Part shown: positions 27,184 through 38,273 of the stretch, piece after piece
Layout of the letters: the number at the start of each line of letters is the position of its first letter
Numbering within the stretch: the first letter of the stretch is position 1
From: Isochrysis galbana
Lineage: Eukaryota; Haptophyta; Isochrysidales; Isochrysidaceae
Reading direction: 5' to 3'
DNA: 64,000 nucleotides
Assembly (NCBI GenBank): GCA_018136815.1
Contig: CM030945.1
Span: 161,811-225,810 of the forward strand
Notes under the pieces: model-generated
Told to the model about the DNA's origin: nothing
Database searches by the model: none
Seen by the model: only the letters and a program-made list of their open reading frames with translations
Made by a program: the position numbers and the translations under genes

Positions 27184-27572
27184 GTCAAGCGCATCGCGTT
27201 TGTTTCGAACCGCGACTTTTGATTGCCCTTGCGATGGTCGTCGCCACCGTGGTCGCCGCCACCGTCGTGGCGTTGGTACTCACGAAGAAGCAGCCAGACA
27301 GATGCAAGGATGTGGATGGAGAGTGTGCAAACGATGGAGACTGTTGTCACGATCTCGTGTGTTCCGACCAAAAGTGCCGTACCGTCACACCGTGTGTCGA
27401 GAAAAGGGGGGGGGGGTGCAGTTATGGCAACGAGTGCTGTGAAGGACTTGAGTGCAATGACGAGGGAGTGTGTGAGACGCCATGCCGCGAGCCAGGGTCG
27501 GTGTGCCAAAGTAACTCGGAGTGCTGTGGTGAATACACGTGTCATAGTGGTACCTGCAGATCTGATGACTGA
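27180..27572 (+). CDS. Membrane-anchored protein with three cystine-knot-like repeats
   Basis: 130 aa. A signal-anchor span (LLIALAMVVATVVAATVVAL) is followed by three cysteine units of the form C-x6/7-C-x5-CC-x4-C-x4/5-C: first CKDVDGECANDGDCC, second GCSYGNECCEGLEC, third CREPGSVCQSNSECC. The spacing is that of inhibitor-cystine-knot (knottin) folds, found in toxins, protease inhibitors, antimicrobial and receptor-binding modules. The Cys-rich part would be extracytoplasmic or displayed. A nine- to ten-G run at about 27405 lies between units 1 and 2 and could hide a frame error, but the frame stays open. The function is unknown and no toxin role is claimed. Confidence 0.55.
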   Translation: MSQAHRVCFEPRLLIALAMVVATVVAATVVALVLTKKQPDRCKDVDGECANDGDCCHDLVCSDQKCRTVTPCVEKRGGGCSYGNECCEGLECNDEGVCETPCREPGSVCQSNSECCGEYTCHSGTCRSDD

Positions 27573-27580
27573 TTGGCTAG

Positions 27581-27787
27581 ATGCGTGACGAACGTCACGA
27601 CTCATATCGAGTATTGGGAAACGAGGGGTACCAAATGAAGGCAAACGACCTTGGGCACCAGGAACCAGGAACCTTCACGCGTGTCAAGCACTACATCGAC
27701 CAAACCATAGGCCCTTGCGATACAGCGTACGCTCTCCTCGGTTGGCTTTTAGATTCGAATTACTCAGCCTCGCGAGAACGGGGCTGA
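27581..27787 (+). CDS. Short ORF crossing the right end of island 1
   Basis: 68 codons starting nine bases after the previous stop. Part of its sequence is the 41-nt right-end motif shared with 50375-50415 (VLGNEGYQMKANDL), so the frame probably reflects the terminal repeat rather than a gene. Downstream residues have no recognisable family. Confidence 0.2.
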   Translation: MRDERHDSYRVLGNEGYQMKANDLGHQEPGTFTRVKHYIDQTIGPCDTAYALLGWLLDSNYSASRERG

Positions 27788-28292
27788 GTCTCTTCTCTCG
27801 CTTCTTCCGACTTTGTCGTGGGTGGGTGGTGGCAATTACACCACTTCTAGTCGCACCTAGCCTAGCCTCACTGTGAATGTGCCGTTTAATAGTAACGAGC
27901 GTTCACAAGTAGGCGGCGGCAAGGAGGACTGATTTTGTGCTCTCCCTCCCTCCCATACCCATTCAGCTGAGCGTGTAGGCCTTTAAGGCATTAAGATTCC
28001 TTTAAGGCAATTACATCACTTCCAGTCGCAGCCTAGCCTCACTGCGAACGTGACTATCGATATCACTATAAAACAAAACATGATCAACAACAACTTCTTC
28101 CGCGATTCGCGAGGCATCGCTGTCCGTCCGTCCGCCCGCCCCCTTCCCTCCTCCCCCCGTCACCACGTGCCCCGTCCCGCTGCCGCGGCCCCCGTAGCCT
28201 CTGGTCCACTTGGCCCACGAGAAAGCCCCCCCCCCCCCCCCCCCCCCCACTCCCCCTTCTCTGTCTTGCTCTACAGCCTCTTCCCCCTCAGC
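27788..28292. other. Stretch without a gene, ending in a long C run and likely splice acceptor
   Basis: Two similar segments (ggcaattacaccacttctagtcgcacctagcctagc near 27830 and its repeat near 28010) form a partial duplication. A 20-plus C run at 28228-28250 followed by tcttgctctacag looks like a polypyrimidine tract and acceptor for the next gene, implying an unseen upstream exon. Confidence 0.4.
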
Positions 28293-29543
28293 ATGCTGCC
28301 CTCGGCACACCCTCGAGGGAGCGCTGCCTCGCTCGCGCTCACCAGCCAGCCTGGGGAGTGGAGCCTGTGGAGCTTTAAGGAGGGTCCGTACGCTGGCTTC
28401 GATCGCTCTCTCTGCCGATGGCTCAAAATGACACCCCCGCGTCTGATGGGGCTACGCACACCGTGGAACGGCTCGGTGTGCCTGCGCCAGCCAGGGGACT
28501 TCCTCTCCGACCGCCTTGCAGAGAAGGGATGGTGGCCAGAGTGCACGGACCTGCCCAAGCTTTACGCGCTAGGAAAGAAGGGGGCACGGCAGCCGGAGCG
28601 AGCCGCCATCCTCGACGTTGGGATGAACCTGGGCGCGTGCACCAGCCACCTGCTCCTCACAACAGACGCACAGGCACGCGCTGCTTCATGCCTTTCGGGG
28701 CCTGGAGCTTCCATTGCGGCTCGGACGGTGAAGCACGCAAAAGCCATCAACGCACATTTCAGCCGGGCGGAGCATGCGGCTCGGATAAGGGCTGCTGTGA
28801 CGTGCGCCATTCCCCCGCTCACGCAAAGCCGCCGACCCGGCACAGGTATTGTCCTTCGAACCAGGTGCCATGAACCTCGCGCACGCGACCTCCTCCATAC
28901 TTTCCATTGCGACAGAGCATCCAGAAGTCCGCTCCCGCGCGTTTGTCTTCCCGATCGGTTTGGGCAACAACAGTATGTCGTTTTGGCTTCATCCCGCAAA
29001 GGGCAACGCGGGCCACTCCGTGATTAGAAAGTAGGGATTCAATTGCCCTCACTCCCACTAGCACGACTCTCATTCACTCTCATGGATACGTCACCGAGCG
29101 CGGACAGGATGCAAGCCTTGCTATCGTGCTCCTCAGCTTCTACCCCGGAGTCCACCCAGCCTGGGTTTGACCCCGACAGCCCAGTGACCTCCTCGCACGT
29201 CAGATCTTCCGATGTAGATGAACGGCTCAGGGAATTCGACAAAGGGCGATTTGGCGCGCCCGAGCGGGTATGGGTGAGGGAAGGTGACCGTGTTTTGTGG
29301 CCAGCTGAATTTCGTGCCAGGCTTGGCACGAGGCCACTCTCTAATACAAAAGGAGGCGACGGGGATACCAGCAAGGCTGGCATTGCACGGCATGCGGCAG
29401 ACACACCCCCTCTCTTCGCCGTCATGAAGCTGGACGTGGAGGGCTTCGAGTGCAACACCGTGCGTGGCATGAGTGCTCTACTCTCTGCAGGAGCGGTGCG
29501 CACCATCAAGACTGAGGTCTTTGACAACGCGCTGCGCGCTCAG
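28293..29543 (+). CDS. FkbM-family SAM-dependent methyltransferase (3' end unresolved)
   Basis: Predicted exons 28293-28673, 28846-29030 and 29108-29543. Intron 1 has a GC donor (CAG|GCACGC); intron 2 is GTAGGG to GGACAG. The family O-methylates sugars or other small substrates. Motif I is AILDVGMNLGACTSHL at the end of exon 1; VLSFEPGAMNLAHATS follows after the splice; the hallmark post-core motif FAVMKLDVEGFECNTVRGM is in exon 3, with IKTEVFDNALRAQ at its end. A leader with WSLWSFKEGPYAGFDRSLC precedes the fold. Start and first exon are uncertain (likely acceptor at 28277). After 29543 the frame reads on to 29705 without family similarity, or splices to an exon that I cannot identify. Confidence 0.75.
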
Positions 29544-32500
29544 GTGATACTAAGCGATTCAGGGCCTCGCCCGGAGCTCTTGCTTGGGCAACATCTTGAC
29601 GCTGCTGCAACGCTGGCCCCAATAGCAGCTTGTTGCTTGTTACGCTTGCCTTCGGCCTGCCTCATCATGTGCGGCGTGCGCACTTACTTTCACCCGAGCT
29701 GGTGAAAGTCTCTGAGTCGACTCACCATGTGACTGTTTCGCTAGGGGTGCTCTGGAATCGAACTACAGCGCTTGCTTACCACTTTCGGATTCTTCCTTTT
29801 TCGTTCCTTCGTTGCCCTAGAGCATACTGGCTGCATTGCTTCCACGCAACCTCCGTCTACCAAATCTCCCCCAGGGAATAGCACCTACCGACGACTGCTA
29901 GCTCCCATCTCACCTAACTTTCTCTACGGTGCCGCAAATCGTCCGTACAGCTTGTACGCACTGCACTGCAGGCCAGGGGCGCTTGTTGGCTCATCAAACC
30001 AAAGACGTCCACGATCCACGGCAATCAAACCCAAGACGTCTTCGGTGATCAATAGCCTATAGGTCTACAAACGTACGCAAAATAACCATGAACGACCCAC
30101 CCGTACTCGCACGCCGGCCTCTACCGTGGATATTCGCCGCCCTATTGTTGTGCCTCCATGGTCCTTTGTTTGCCGTTGGCTGCTGCTTCCTAGCGCAACC
30201 ATTTAATGGTATGCGTGAGTCATCGACTTTTCTCCACCTTCCATATTCCGTCGTCTACCGCCGCACGAGGTACGTACGCACGGGCTGAGGCACACCGATT
30301 CCAGTTACGTGCTATGCATTAGTGTACCAAACAGGACGTATAAGAAGACCTAAAAACCTTTACCTTTAAAAACTCTTTGAAGTATTGGCCACTCTACTCC
30401 TATTGCGAAAATTCTAAACATTCTCGCCGCGCACGCAGCCTCCGTTTGGACCCATTAGCCTTTGCCACGCACGCATTCTACGCGTCCCCCACTCACTCCC
30501 CCGGCCCCCTCACCTCCCTCTGCCATTTGGTGATTCACCCGTACACTATTAGGAGGATATGGGTATGGTTAAAAGGGCTGAGAGCTTAGATATGGTCAAC
30601 CTACTCTTATGCAAGCAAGTAGGGCGCAGACAGTGGGGGCCTCGCGCCCCCCTCACTCCATCGCGGACACCCCTCGGGGTGGGCTCGTACGATCAACCCC
30701 AGCCCCTGCCCGATGGCAGGGGCTGGGCAATCATCATTCCTGCCCAGACCCTTAGGGGGCGCGGGCCGCGAGCCGCACTCCCACGCCTGCATGGGGCCTG
30801 CCCTCGAGCTGACTCCCCCCCTGTCCCTGGTCGCCAGGCATACAGGGGCCTTTGGGTGGCTCCCATGGCCAGCGAGGCGAGCGTGGGCGAGAGGGCCAGG
30901 GGGGGGGGCAGGGGCAGGGGCTCAGCCCCAGCCTCCACTGCCCCCTGAGCTGCCGCCTTGCTGGCCCCCTATGAGCCCCCACAGGACCTCCGAGAGCAGG
31001 CCAGGGCGCGCCGCATGGCGACGCGCCGCAGGGACGACGAGGGGTGAGAGTGGAGAGGAGGGAGCGGGGGGGTTTTGCACCCCCCCCCCCCCCGATGGAG
31101 TCCGGTGAGAAACAGGCCCCGTTTGCATTAGCAAACGCGGAAACGGGTAGGGGTCCTATTGAACCATTGGTCAAGCGCTATTTTCCAGTCCGCCGTCGAG
31201 GGCGTGAGGTACCGGATGATCCAAATCGCCTGCAGGGCTTTGATGTGCTCTTTACAATAGTATACATACTATACAAGAAGCATGCCGATGGAGGGGAATG
31301 CAAGGCCACGTCGATAAGAAGTCGATTTTTTACAAGCACCAAAAGTGCAAGACGCAGGTGGGGAACTGCAAGGGGCATCCTTTGGGCATGTGATGGGGCT
31401 AGTATATTTGTGCCTATCGTTCCGGACCACGAGCGGCAATGGAATCGGGTTAGTTAATGCTGAGAAAATGTGCCGGGGCATGTGCAAAGCATCAGTATGT
31501 GAGGACCGCAATGTTGATCAAGCAACCAGTAGCGCAACAGCCGACGATCCAATCTGATTCTATGCTGAACCCGGTCGCAAAGCCTTCCAGAATGAGAGGA
31601 CGGAGTCGAAGTTGGCGTCGCTAGTGGCATCGCTATATCGTCCAAGTAGGCTGCACTTCTCGATTTATTTTGGCTAGCTTTCGGCTGTGCACCAGCCTGG
31701 CTGGTAGCAACCTTGCTCAACGCCCACGCGCCCATCTAGCTTCAGTCCCACGCATCTAGTCATCAAACATGCTCATAGGGCAGATCTATGCCTGCGAAGA
31801 CCACGGGAGGAGTTGGAGGAGTAGTAGTATAATGAAAGCAAGGCATATGCGCCCCAATTCAATCTTCGGCCGGTTGTGCGCCATGCCTAATCCACCAGTG
31901 GCGCGCATAGGATTGGAAAGGGCACGAATGTCCACGATGGCTCGTCCAGGCCCTACGCGCCTCGCCGCAGCCTTACGCCGGGCACTTTGGCAAATCATCA
32001 GTGGTCAAATGAGCATTCTTCGCAATAGGACTTGGATGAGTACGCGGTGATGAGTGAGCACCGCGCCCCGTGGCTGATGTCCCGCGGTAGAGCCTTCACA
32101 AAGGGCATGAGAGATGCAAATGCGTGGGCGCGCGGATTGGTGTGTGCTTGGGAGGGGTTGGGTATACTTCTAGCGCCATCGAAGCGCTCGGCGAGATGAA
32201 AGTTGGTAAGTGACCGACGGTGATAGAGTTAGCGTCGAATCCTCAGGAGACAAGTAATACGCAGCCTCGATGGCATATCGAATCAGGTGGGAGAGCCATC
32301 ATCCTGCAGTGACTTCTCCGACTTAGGGCTACGCATGTAGCACTCATAGTATTCAACTGAGCGCTAGACCCCCCCTCTCTTGCCGCGCCATAAGAGTGGC
32401 AACGATGCTTCACCCAACATTAGAGCGCTCGCTCCGCGCAAGGCCCATGACCACTCTACCAACGAGAGCAAGCCAGCTGCTTCAATCGACGGCACATGCG

Positions 32501-32572
32501 TAGAGGAACAGGGCTTCTTGGCTCGCCACAAGTTTGCGAGAAAAATGATTTGCGACAACAAGGTTGGGCCTT
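29544..32572. other. Three-kilobase stretch of repeats and decayed sequence
   Basis: No supported gene. 30088-30288 is a 66-codon frame with one hydrophobic stretch (IFAALLLCLHGPLFAVGCC), unsupported. 30385-30600 resembles the retroposon debris at 14866 and 36228. 30560-31080 is GC-rich retroposon sequence related to 50640-50830, with a perfect 13-bp stem hairpin at 30698-30727. 31044-31457 is an open frame of unknown origin. 31740-32060 may be a decayed retroelement; 32061-32572 shows nothing. Confidence 0.4.
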
Positions 32573-35500
32573 TCAGACGGCCGAGGCTCCCGATGTGATG
32601 GCATTTAGCTGCAGACCGTGAAGTACACCCGTCCCGCTGCTCAGATGAAGCGCCAAGCTAGCGAGGAGCAGTAAGGCGTATAACGTGCCGAGGGCAAGTT
32701 GCTTCCATTTGAGCACGAAAAGCTGGCGCACGCGATCGAAGCCTAGCAAAGGTGTCGCCTCGCACTCGCCGCATTGTACCGTCACGCCCTCGGGTGCGTC
32801 TGGGGGGACTGGCCCCGAGGCGGTGACCCAACGATCGAGACACAACTCGCCAATTGAAGCACGGTCGGAAGGTTGAACCTGCGCATACGGCAAGTGAAGA
32901 CGGCAAGGGCTTGAAGGATATTGACATGGACAAGGGAGGCCAGTGTTCCATGAGCGACGCGCACAGCATAGAGCTGAAGCCTCGTCACCTGCAACATGGC
33001 GTCGATGAGCTGTCGTACCTCGAGGGAGAGCTCGTCGGGCATCTCGTAGTTTAGTCGTAGCACCTGGGACAATTTACAACGAGGGCGACTGAGTATCGAC
33101 GAGGCGGTGAACTCGTCCGTGTTGACAGCTCGCTGCACGGCCAGGCGCCGTGCTGCGGCGACGCGCAAGGGCAACGTGCGCGCGCACGTTGGCAACGAGT
33201 GCGTCGAACGACTCCACCGAAGCCTCCGCATTGGCCTCCCGTGCGGCCGCCCAGCGTCCTGAGGGCGAAGCCGAGAAGGGAGGCCGACCGACGAGCATCT
33301 CGTAGAGGGATGTGCCAAGAGCCCAAACGTCCGCAGATGGCCCGAGTCTCAAGCGCCCCCATGCCATGTCCGCGCTGTACCCGGTCAGCTGCTCCGGCGA
33401 TGCATACAGGGGTGTGCCCTCAGTGACGAACGCGTGCTGTTTGTAGATGTGTCGCGCGAATCCCCAGTCGACAAGAACCGCTGAGTCGCAGGCCGAGTTT
33501 AGCCGTACGTTCTCGGGCTTGATGTCGCAGTGAATGAACTCGCGCATGTGCGCGTGGCGCGTCGCCGACAAAAGCTGCGCGAAAAGGCGCCGCGCCACAT
33601 CTTCTTCCAGGCGTCCCTTCGGCTGTGATCGGATGTACGAGAGGAGGTCTGGCCCTTCGACACGTTCCATGACAATGTAGACCGCATCTGCCTGTGGGAC
33701 GAGGGTCGGGTGGGAGCACTCGAGACCACAAGGGTGAGAGGGCCATGCACTCCAGCTGCCAGCACTTAGCGATGTGGCGAAGCATGTGAGGATGGCGTGG
33801 TTTATCCACCATCTCGATAACGTCGCAAAGCTTGACGACGTGCGGGTGATTGAGCTGTCGCAGCACGTGCACTTCTCGCATCACCGCCTCCAACTGTGCC
33901 GTGCCTTGGGCGTGGCTGCTCGAGAACATCTTGACCGCGAGCCGTGACGTTTGGCCATCTGCGTCGGCCGCCCCTGCCTGTGCCTCAACGACGAGGCAGT
34001 GGGCGCCGCGCCCAACGGCCGAGCCGAGCGTCAGGAGCGGCTCTGTGCGCTTCTCGATATCTCCGCGCAAAGGCTGGGTGGGCATGCTCGATGTGGCCCG
34101 CCACTCTCCCGAGTAAAGAAGTTCGCGGGCGGCTGCGACAGTGTGCGCCCACGGCGTGCGTCGCGGCGCGCACGCGCCGTCGCCGGTAGCGTCTGACGTT
34201 GGGCGGAATACGCATGCGAGGGTCTTGGTCGCAAACCAGTGGCAGTTGAAGTCACCGACTTCCACACAGCCGAGCGTGCCCTACACACCCAAGGACGGTG
34301 AGAGTGTGGTCAGCTGACCTGGCGGTATGCACCAGGGCGTGCCCCAACGGTGGAAGTTGTCGCCGGAGCCGAGGACGGGCGACGGCCAAAGCGGCGAGTC
34401 GGGAAGTGGCGAGTCGGGACGCTAAATTGCGGATGCGTGTGGAGCGCGTGCCGTGCACAGGCGGAATGTACACCTTGGCTGCAAGCTCCTGCATGGCGTC
34501 TGCGGTGGTCGATGAGAAGGACTGTGCGAAGAGCCGTGAGAGGACCCCAAAGATTATGGGTGTGGTCGCGTACACCTGAGGTGAACGTGTGAGCATTGTG
34601 ATCTGCGAGGAATGTGATTCCCATGCTGGCTGCGCCGAGATCCCAATCGGCCTGCGAGGATTGCATGCTCAACCACGCATCAAGAGGGTGCAACAAGTTC
34701 AGGAAGGGCGCCCACCTCTCCTGCGACGACAGCGTCGTACGAGCCAAGGCCATGCCCACATCGGATGGCCCGACCATCCGGTCCCCGCGCTACCTTCGCC
34801 AGAGCGTGGCACGATCCCCGACAACAATTCTTGGAACAGAACTGTCCGTCTGCCCAGCGGAGGGTGGGCGGTGATGTATCGACGAGAGCGAACGCGTCAA
34901 TATCCTTGGTAAATGGCGCATCGGCAATCTTCCGAAGTAGTCGCCTGCAAGCAGGTGCAGATGGGAGGAAGTGCCCAGAGCTGAGTCGCGCTCAATTGAC
35001 ATGTGGAGAGTGCTACATCCACGGCTCTGGCAATTCCACCACCCGCCGTCCCGTGTGGAGCTGGCAGCTATCTAAACTTGCACAGCCGTTGCGTCACTAC
35101 CTGATTGGCGAGCACTCACCAATCATACAGCTGATCAGCCCGCACAATAAGCAGCGGCTTTCTTGTGTCCCGGAACGCCGTTCTCGCTGCTAGGATCGAG
35201 TTGGCTAGGTTGTGCCACGCTGCGCCGGCCGTGCCAAGCGTGAGCCAAACGAAGTCGACGTGCATTCGGAAGCCATATGCGCTCACGCACTCTGCAAGCT
35301 CTGCTGCGTGTGCCCCGAGCGTGACGACGGCCCTCTGGAGCCCGGCGCTCTCCAAACCAGCCAACAGATGGATGAGCAGCGGGCGCATGTCCACCTTGAG
35401 CACACGGCCGGCGCTCTCTGTCGTGATGTATGAGGCGGCGTGCACGAGCGCCTGCTTCACGACGGGAGGGCCAAGGGAAGCAGGCGCTGCGGGAGGTCCC

Positions 35501-35589
35501 ACTGTGATCTGCGCTTGCGAAGCAGTCTGGGTGGAGGAGGGAGAGGTGGACGCGGTGAGCGAAAGCGAGGCAGAATTGCTCCTCGCCAT
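32573..35589 (-). CDS. Fusion protein: nucleotidyltransferase domain, Ser/Thr protein kinase domain, C-terminal membrane anchor
   Basis: Predicted exons (minus): 35589-35120, 34944-34716, 34575-34474, 34280-33810, 33691-33188, 33063-32989, 32878-32573; all joins keep phase; 718 aa. Residues about 55-300 resemble inositol-1-phosphate/phosphocholine cytidylyltransferase-type NTP transferases: AWHNLANSILAARTAF, KPLLIVRADQLYDW, DIDAFALVDTSPPTLRW, LGSYDAVVAGE, VYATTPIIFGVL, CVEVGDFNCHW. The usual LAAGxGxR nucleotide loop and PK lysine are not recognisable, so activity is doubtful. The kinase covers about 350-635: GSAVGRG loop, LAVK (Lys about 384), HCDIKPEN (catalytic Asp about 480; HRD Arg is Cys), DWG in place of DFG (about 499), GTPLYASPEQ, ADVWALG, and a final QPSDRASIGEL. 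Residues 675-697 form one membrane span near the C-terminus. Confidence 0.75.
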
Positions 35590-35639
35590 CGCAAGAGGGG
35601 AGCGAGCAAGAGGGAGAGAGGGTGGACAGGAGGAAGGGA

Positions 35640-35818
35640 GGTAGAGAATGAGAGAAAGAGAGATGCAGAAACAGTGCGCTGCCTCTCTCTCCCTCCCTCC
35701 CTCCCTCTGTCTCTCTCTCTCTCCCTCTCTCTCTCTCCCTCTCTCCCTCTCGCCCTCTCGCCCTCTCTCTCTTCTCTCTCTCTCTCTCCCCCCCCCCCCC
35801 TCTCCCCCTCTCTCTGCC
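35640..35818. repeat. CT/CCCT microsatellite
   Basis: Pyrimidine tract upstream of the fusion gene start (minus strand). The following 35819-36136 holds no gene. Confidence 0.85.
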
Positions 35819-36136
35819 AATAGTCTCAGGGTATTTTGTAGTAGAGTGTCATCCGTAGACGGCCAGGGTGAGGGGCGGAGCTAACTATGTAGGGTACCGA
35901 TTTTCCCATCAAGCATCAAGCCGAGTGCTACTCCTAGGTATGAGTCCTCACAGCCCTACAGCCCGCCCCTTCCCTGTCCCCTGTCAAGCTGTACACGCTG
36001 TACTTTACAGCGTCATTTCACATACCAAAAAAAATCCTTGAAGGCGTCCTCTAAGCTACCAGAGACCACAGAGACTCTGTGCCAGAGACATTCCCTTCAC
36101 TAGACACTAGATCACCGCTGACATCGCCCTAGCTAG

Positions 36137-36660
36137 GGGCTAGGGGTAAGCACAAGTATCCGGATATTTGTCTTGGATATTTGGGTGGATTTGCTCCACA
36201 TAGATATCTCTAGATATTTTAAACCTTTTAATATTTTTACCGCACTCGCGGCGAATGGACGAACCACTACCCACTACACGTAGTACGTAGTACGTAGCAT
36301 ACTTTCTACACCCCCACTCCCCCGGCCCTTCTCCCCTCGCCATCTGGCGGCTCCCCCCGCACACTACTAGGGGGATTGGGGTAAAGGGCTTAGATATGGT
36401 CCGGCGGCCCGCGCCCCCCCCCGGCGATCATTCCCCACCTTCCTGTGTCTCCGAGTGGGCGGCGGCTTCAGCCCCGACTTATCCTGTAAACAGGAGCGGG
36501 ACTTACCGATTTTTCGGTGGGCGGAGCTCTCGCTCCGCCCACTCCCTTCTCCGCGCTCTCTCTCCCCTCTCCTGCGGCACGCGCGATGGCGCGCCTGCGG
36601 CAGGCCTCCAGCTGCCCTCTGGCGACAGGGCGTATGGGTTCACGTTGACACGCCCTCGAG
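36137..36660. repeat. Dispersed repeat block: GGATATT member plus retroposon fragment
   Basis: 36137-36215 is a GGATATTTG member starting ggggtaagcacaagtatcc, like 2762. 36228-36660 matches 14866-15080 and 16700-16860 (gggcttagatatggtccgg; ggtgggcggagct), so a longer retroposon copy is present here. 36595-36660 is similar in inverted sense to 38095-38160. Confidence 0.55.
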
Positions 36661-36765
36661 GGCCCATTACAGTAGCTTGGGCAAGGTGTTAACCCATCTA
36701 GCCTCTTACAAGTGTTGACGCAGGGCACAACAAGTGTTGACACGGTGTTGACGCACTTCCACTTG

Positions 36766-37176
36766 TCACTGTTGCGGTTGCTGGTTGCTGATTCTGCTTG
36801 CTTTAGCGGGCAGTGCGGCAGCGCGCGCGAGGGAATGCGCGGTCAAATGAATGACAAAATGCCTATCGGGACACGCGCGGCCCCGCGCAGGTGGAACGCG
36901 CAGGCGACGCGCAGCGTGCAAGTGAGCGTCGGCCAGTCGGTCGCGCGCAGCGAGTGCGGCGAGCAGCCGGTCCACGGCCGCGAAGGCGGCGGCGGGCACC
37001 GCCGGCGCACCTCCGACCGCCGCCGCTGCCTCCCCACGCAGTAGGCGGCCCACGCGTGCACAAGGAGTAGCACGGTCCCATCGTGCGCGGGCGCACCGGC
37101 GCGCCGCCCGTGTAGCGGTAGCAGCGTAGCGCACGCAGCAGCAGGTGCAGCCGCGCGCAAGCTCCAAGTCGGCCAT
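36766..37176 (-). CDS. Doubtful Ala/Arg-rich ORF
   Basis: 136 codons from ATG 37176. The middle (VPAAAFAAVDRLLAALAARD) looks helical. All frames are open in this GC-rich stretch, and no family is recognised. It sits between repeat blocks, 200 bp from a LINE insertion. I list it only because it is the most protein-like frame here. Confidence 0.2.
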   Translation of the reverse strand: MADLELARGCTCCCVRYAATATRAARRCARARWDRATPCARVGRLLRGEAAAAVGGAPAVPAAAFAAVDRLLAALAARDRLADAHLHAARRLRVPPARGRACPDRHFVIHLTAHSLARAAALPAKASRISNQQPQQ

Positions 37177-37400
37177 GGTGCCCGCGCCAAAGAGCAACTC
37201 CCCACTTGCCACTTGGCCGTGCAGCTCCTCGTGCGCGCGCACGCGCGGCACGTAGCATTCAGTGGGTGCGTGAGTGCGTGGGTGCGTGGGTGCATAGTAG
37301 TACACAGCATCGGTAGTGTGGTGTTAACCCGCTGCTGGTACCAACACCTGCAGATTGAGGTGTTAACGCATGTGCCACACCTAGCCAATGGAGGTGTTAA

Positions 37401-38064
37401 AAAAAAAAAACTTCTTAATAGTCTCGCCGCGCGCGCGACCCTGCAAAGTATCTACGCAGCCACGCCCGCTTCCCTTCCCTCCCCCTCCACCTGCCTTGCG
37501 GCTCGTCCCCTCGTGCTCTACCTAGGGGCTGGGTGTAGTGGGTTTTTAGCGGCAGACGGTGTGTACCGATTCTCGACGGCCTGGTTCTCCCCTTCCTCCT
37601 GTGCCATCGGGCTACCGGCTGATGAGTGTTTGTTTTCTGTGCTGGGCGTCAGGCAACTGTGGTCATTATGACTAAGGTCTGTCGTCGGTTGGTCGGCTCG
37701 CGACTAGCGGCTAGGGGTCGCTTGGTTAGGCAAGACGCTCTGCTATGTTAAGGGCTTTCGCTACCAGTGATAGATTCGTGTTCATTTGTCGTCCAGTGAA
37801 GGAGGCCGATCCCCATTGTGCGTGATGCGCATTCCGCGTTGTGTACGGGGTATTGCGGGTTTCTCACCCATTTCGTGATTTTGCCTGTGTAAGGGCTCTC
37901 CCATAGAATTTTGTCCGCCGTCGAAGGTGAGTCTGGGGTGCGGCGGCTGGGCCGCGTCGCGGGCTAACGCGTATAGTTTGGCTAGTAGGGTCGCCGCGCA
38001 CTCTGGATGGAGGAACAGGCACGTCGGGCCGTTAAGACAGACTCCCGCGATCTTCTTGTGGGGA
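37401..38064 (-). mobile_element. 5'-truncated diverged LINE copy with 16-bp target duplication
   Basis: CCAATGGAGGTGTTAA flanks both sides (37385-37400, 38065-38080). In element sense the copy ends in ten T at the left border. The only recognisable coding piece is the last ORF2 peptide LSLVAKALNIAERLA followed by a stop (about 37735-37780), matching FGLVAKALGLDERLA at 24068. The rest is too diverged to read. Confidence 0.8.
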
Positions 38065-38273
38065 CCAATGGAGGTGTTAACGCAAAGTGGGTCAACACCG
38101 GGTTAACGTGAACCCATACACCCTGTCTGGCGACCCCTGGAGGCACCTGGAGGTCAGCTCAGGGGGCAGAGGAGGCTGGGGCTGGGCCCTGGCCTCCCCT
38201 GCCTCTCCCTCGCTGACGCTCCAGAATCTCGCCCCCACCCTGCACCTGTCTGCCTGTCGACCAGGGGGGAGGG

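Larger units (their letters stand above)
20839..27651. mobile_element. Virus-like or large-transposon island 1 bounded by shared end motifs
   Basis: The left end (20839-20863) is identical over 25 nt to 49534-49558. The right end (27611-27651) is identical over 41 nt to 50375-50415. Left and right ends share an inverted core TTGCCTTCATTTGGT. Inside lie compact ORFs without introns (26120-27572) and an ORF near the left end; the middle (about 21409-26124) is filled by tandem repeats and LINE copies inserted later. No clear target duplication was found. I infer a degraded integrated element of the polinton-like virus or large DNA transposon kind; no capsid, integrase or polymerase gene is recognisable, so the class is open. 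Confidence 0.45.

Noticed and set aside
27180-27572. Calling the cystine-knot protein a toxin
   Set aside because: The cysteine spacing is shared by inhibitors, receptor ligands and defence peptides, and the protein is membrane-anchored; no evidence for toxicity.
29544-29612. A 19-nt intron (29544-29562) that would give FkbM a tidy C-terminus ending WPQ
   Set aside because: Introns this short are known only from chlorarachniophyte nucleomorphs; nothing else here supports that setting, so the 3' end is left open.
36843-37388. 181-codon minus ORF across the LINE border
   Set aside because: Crosses repeat-derived sequence and is one of three simultaneously open GC-rich frames.
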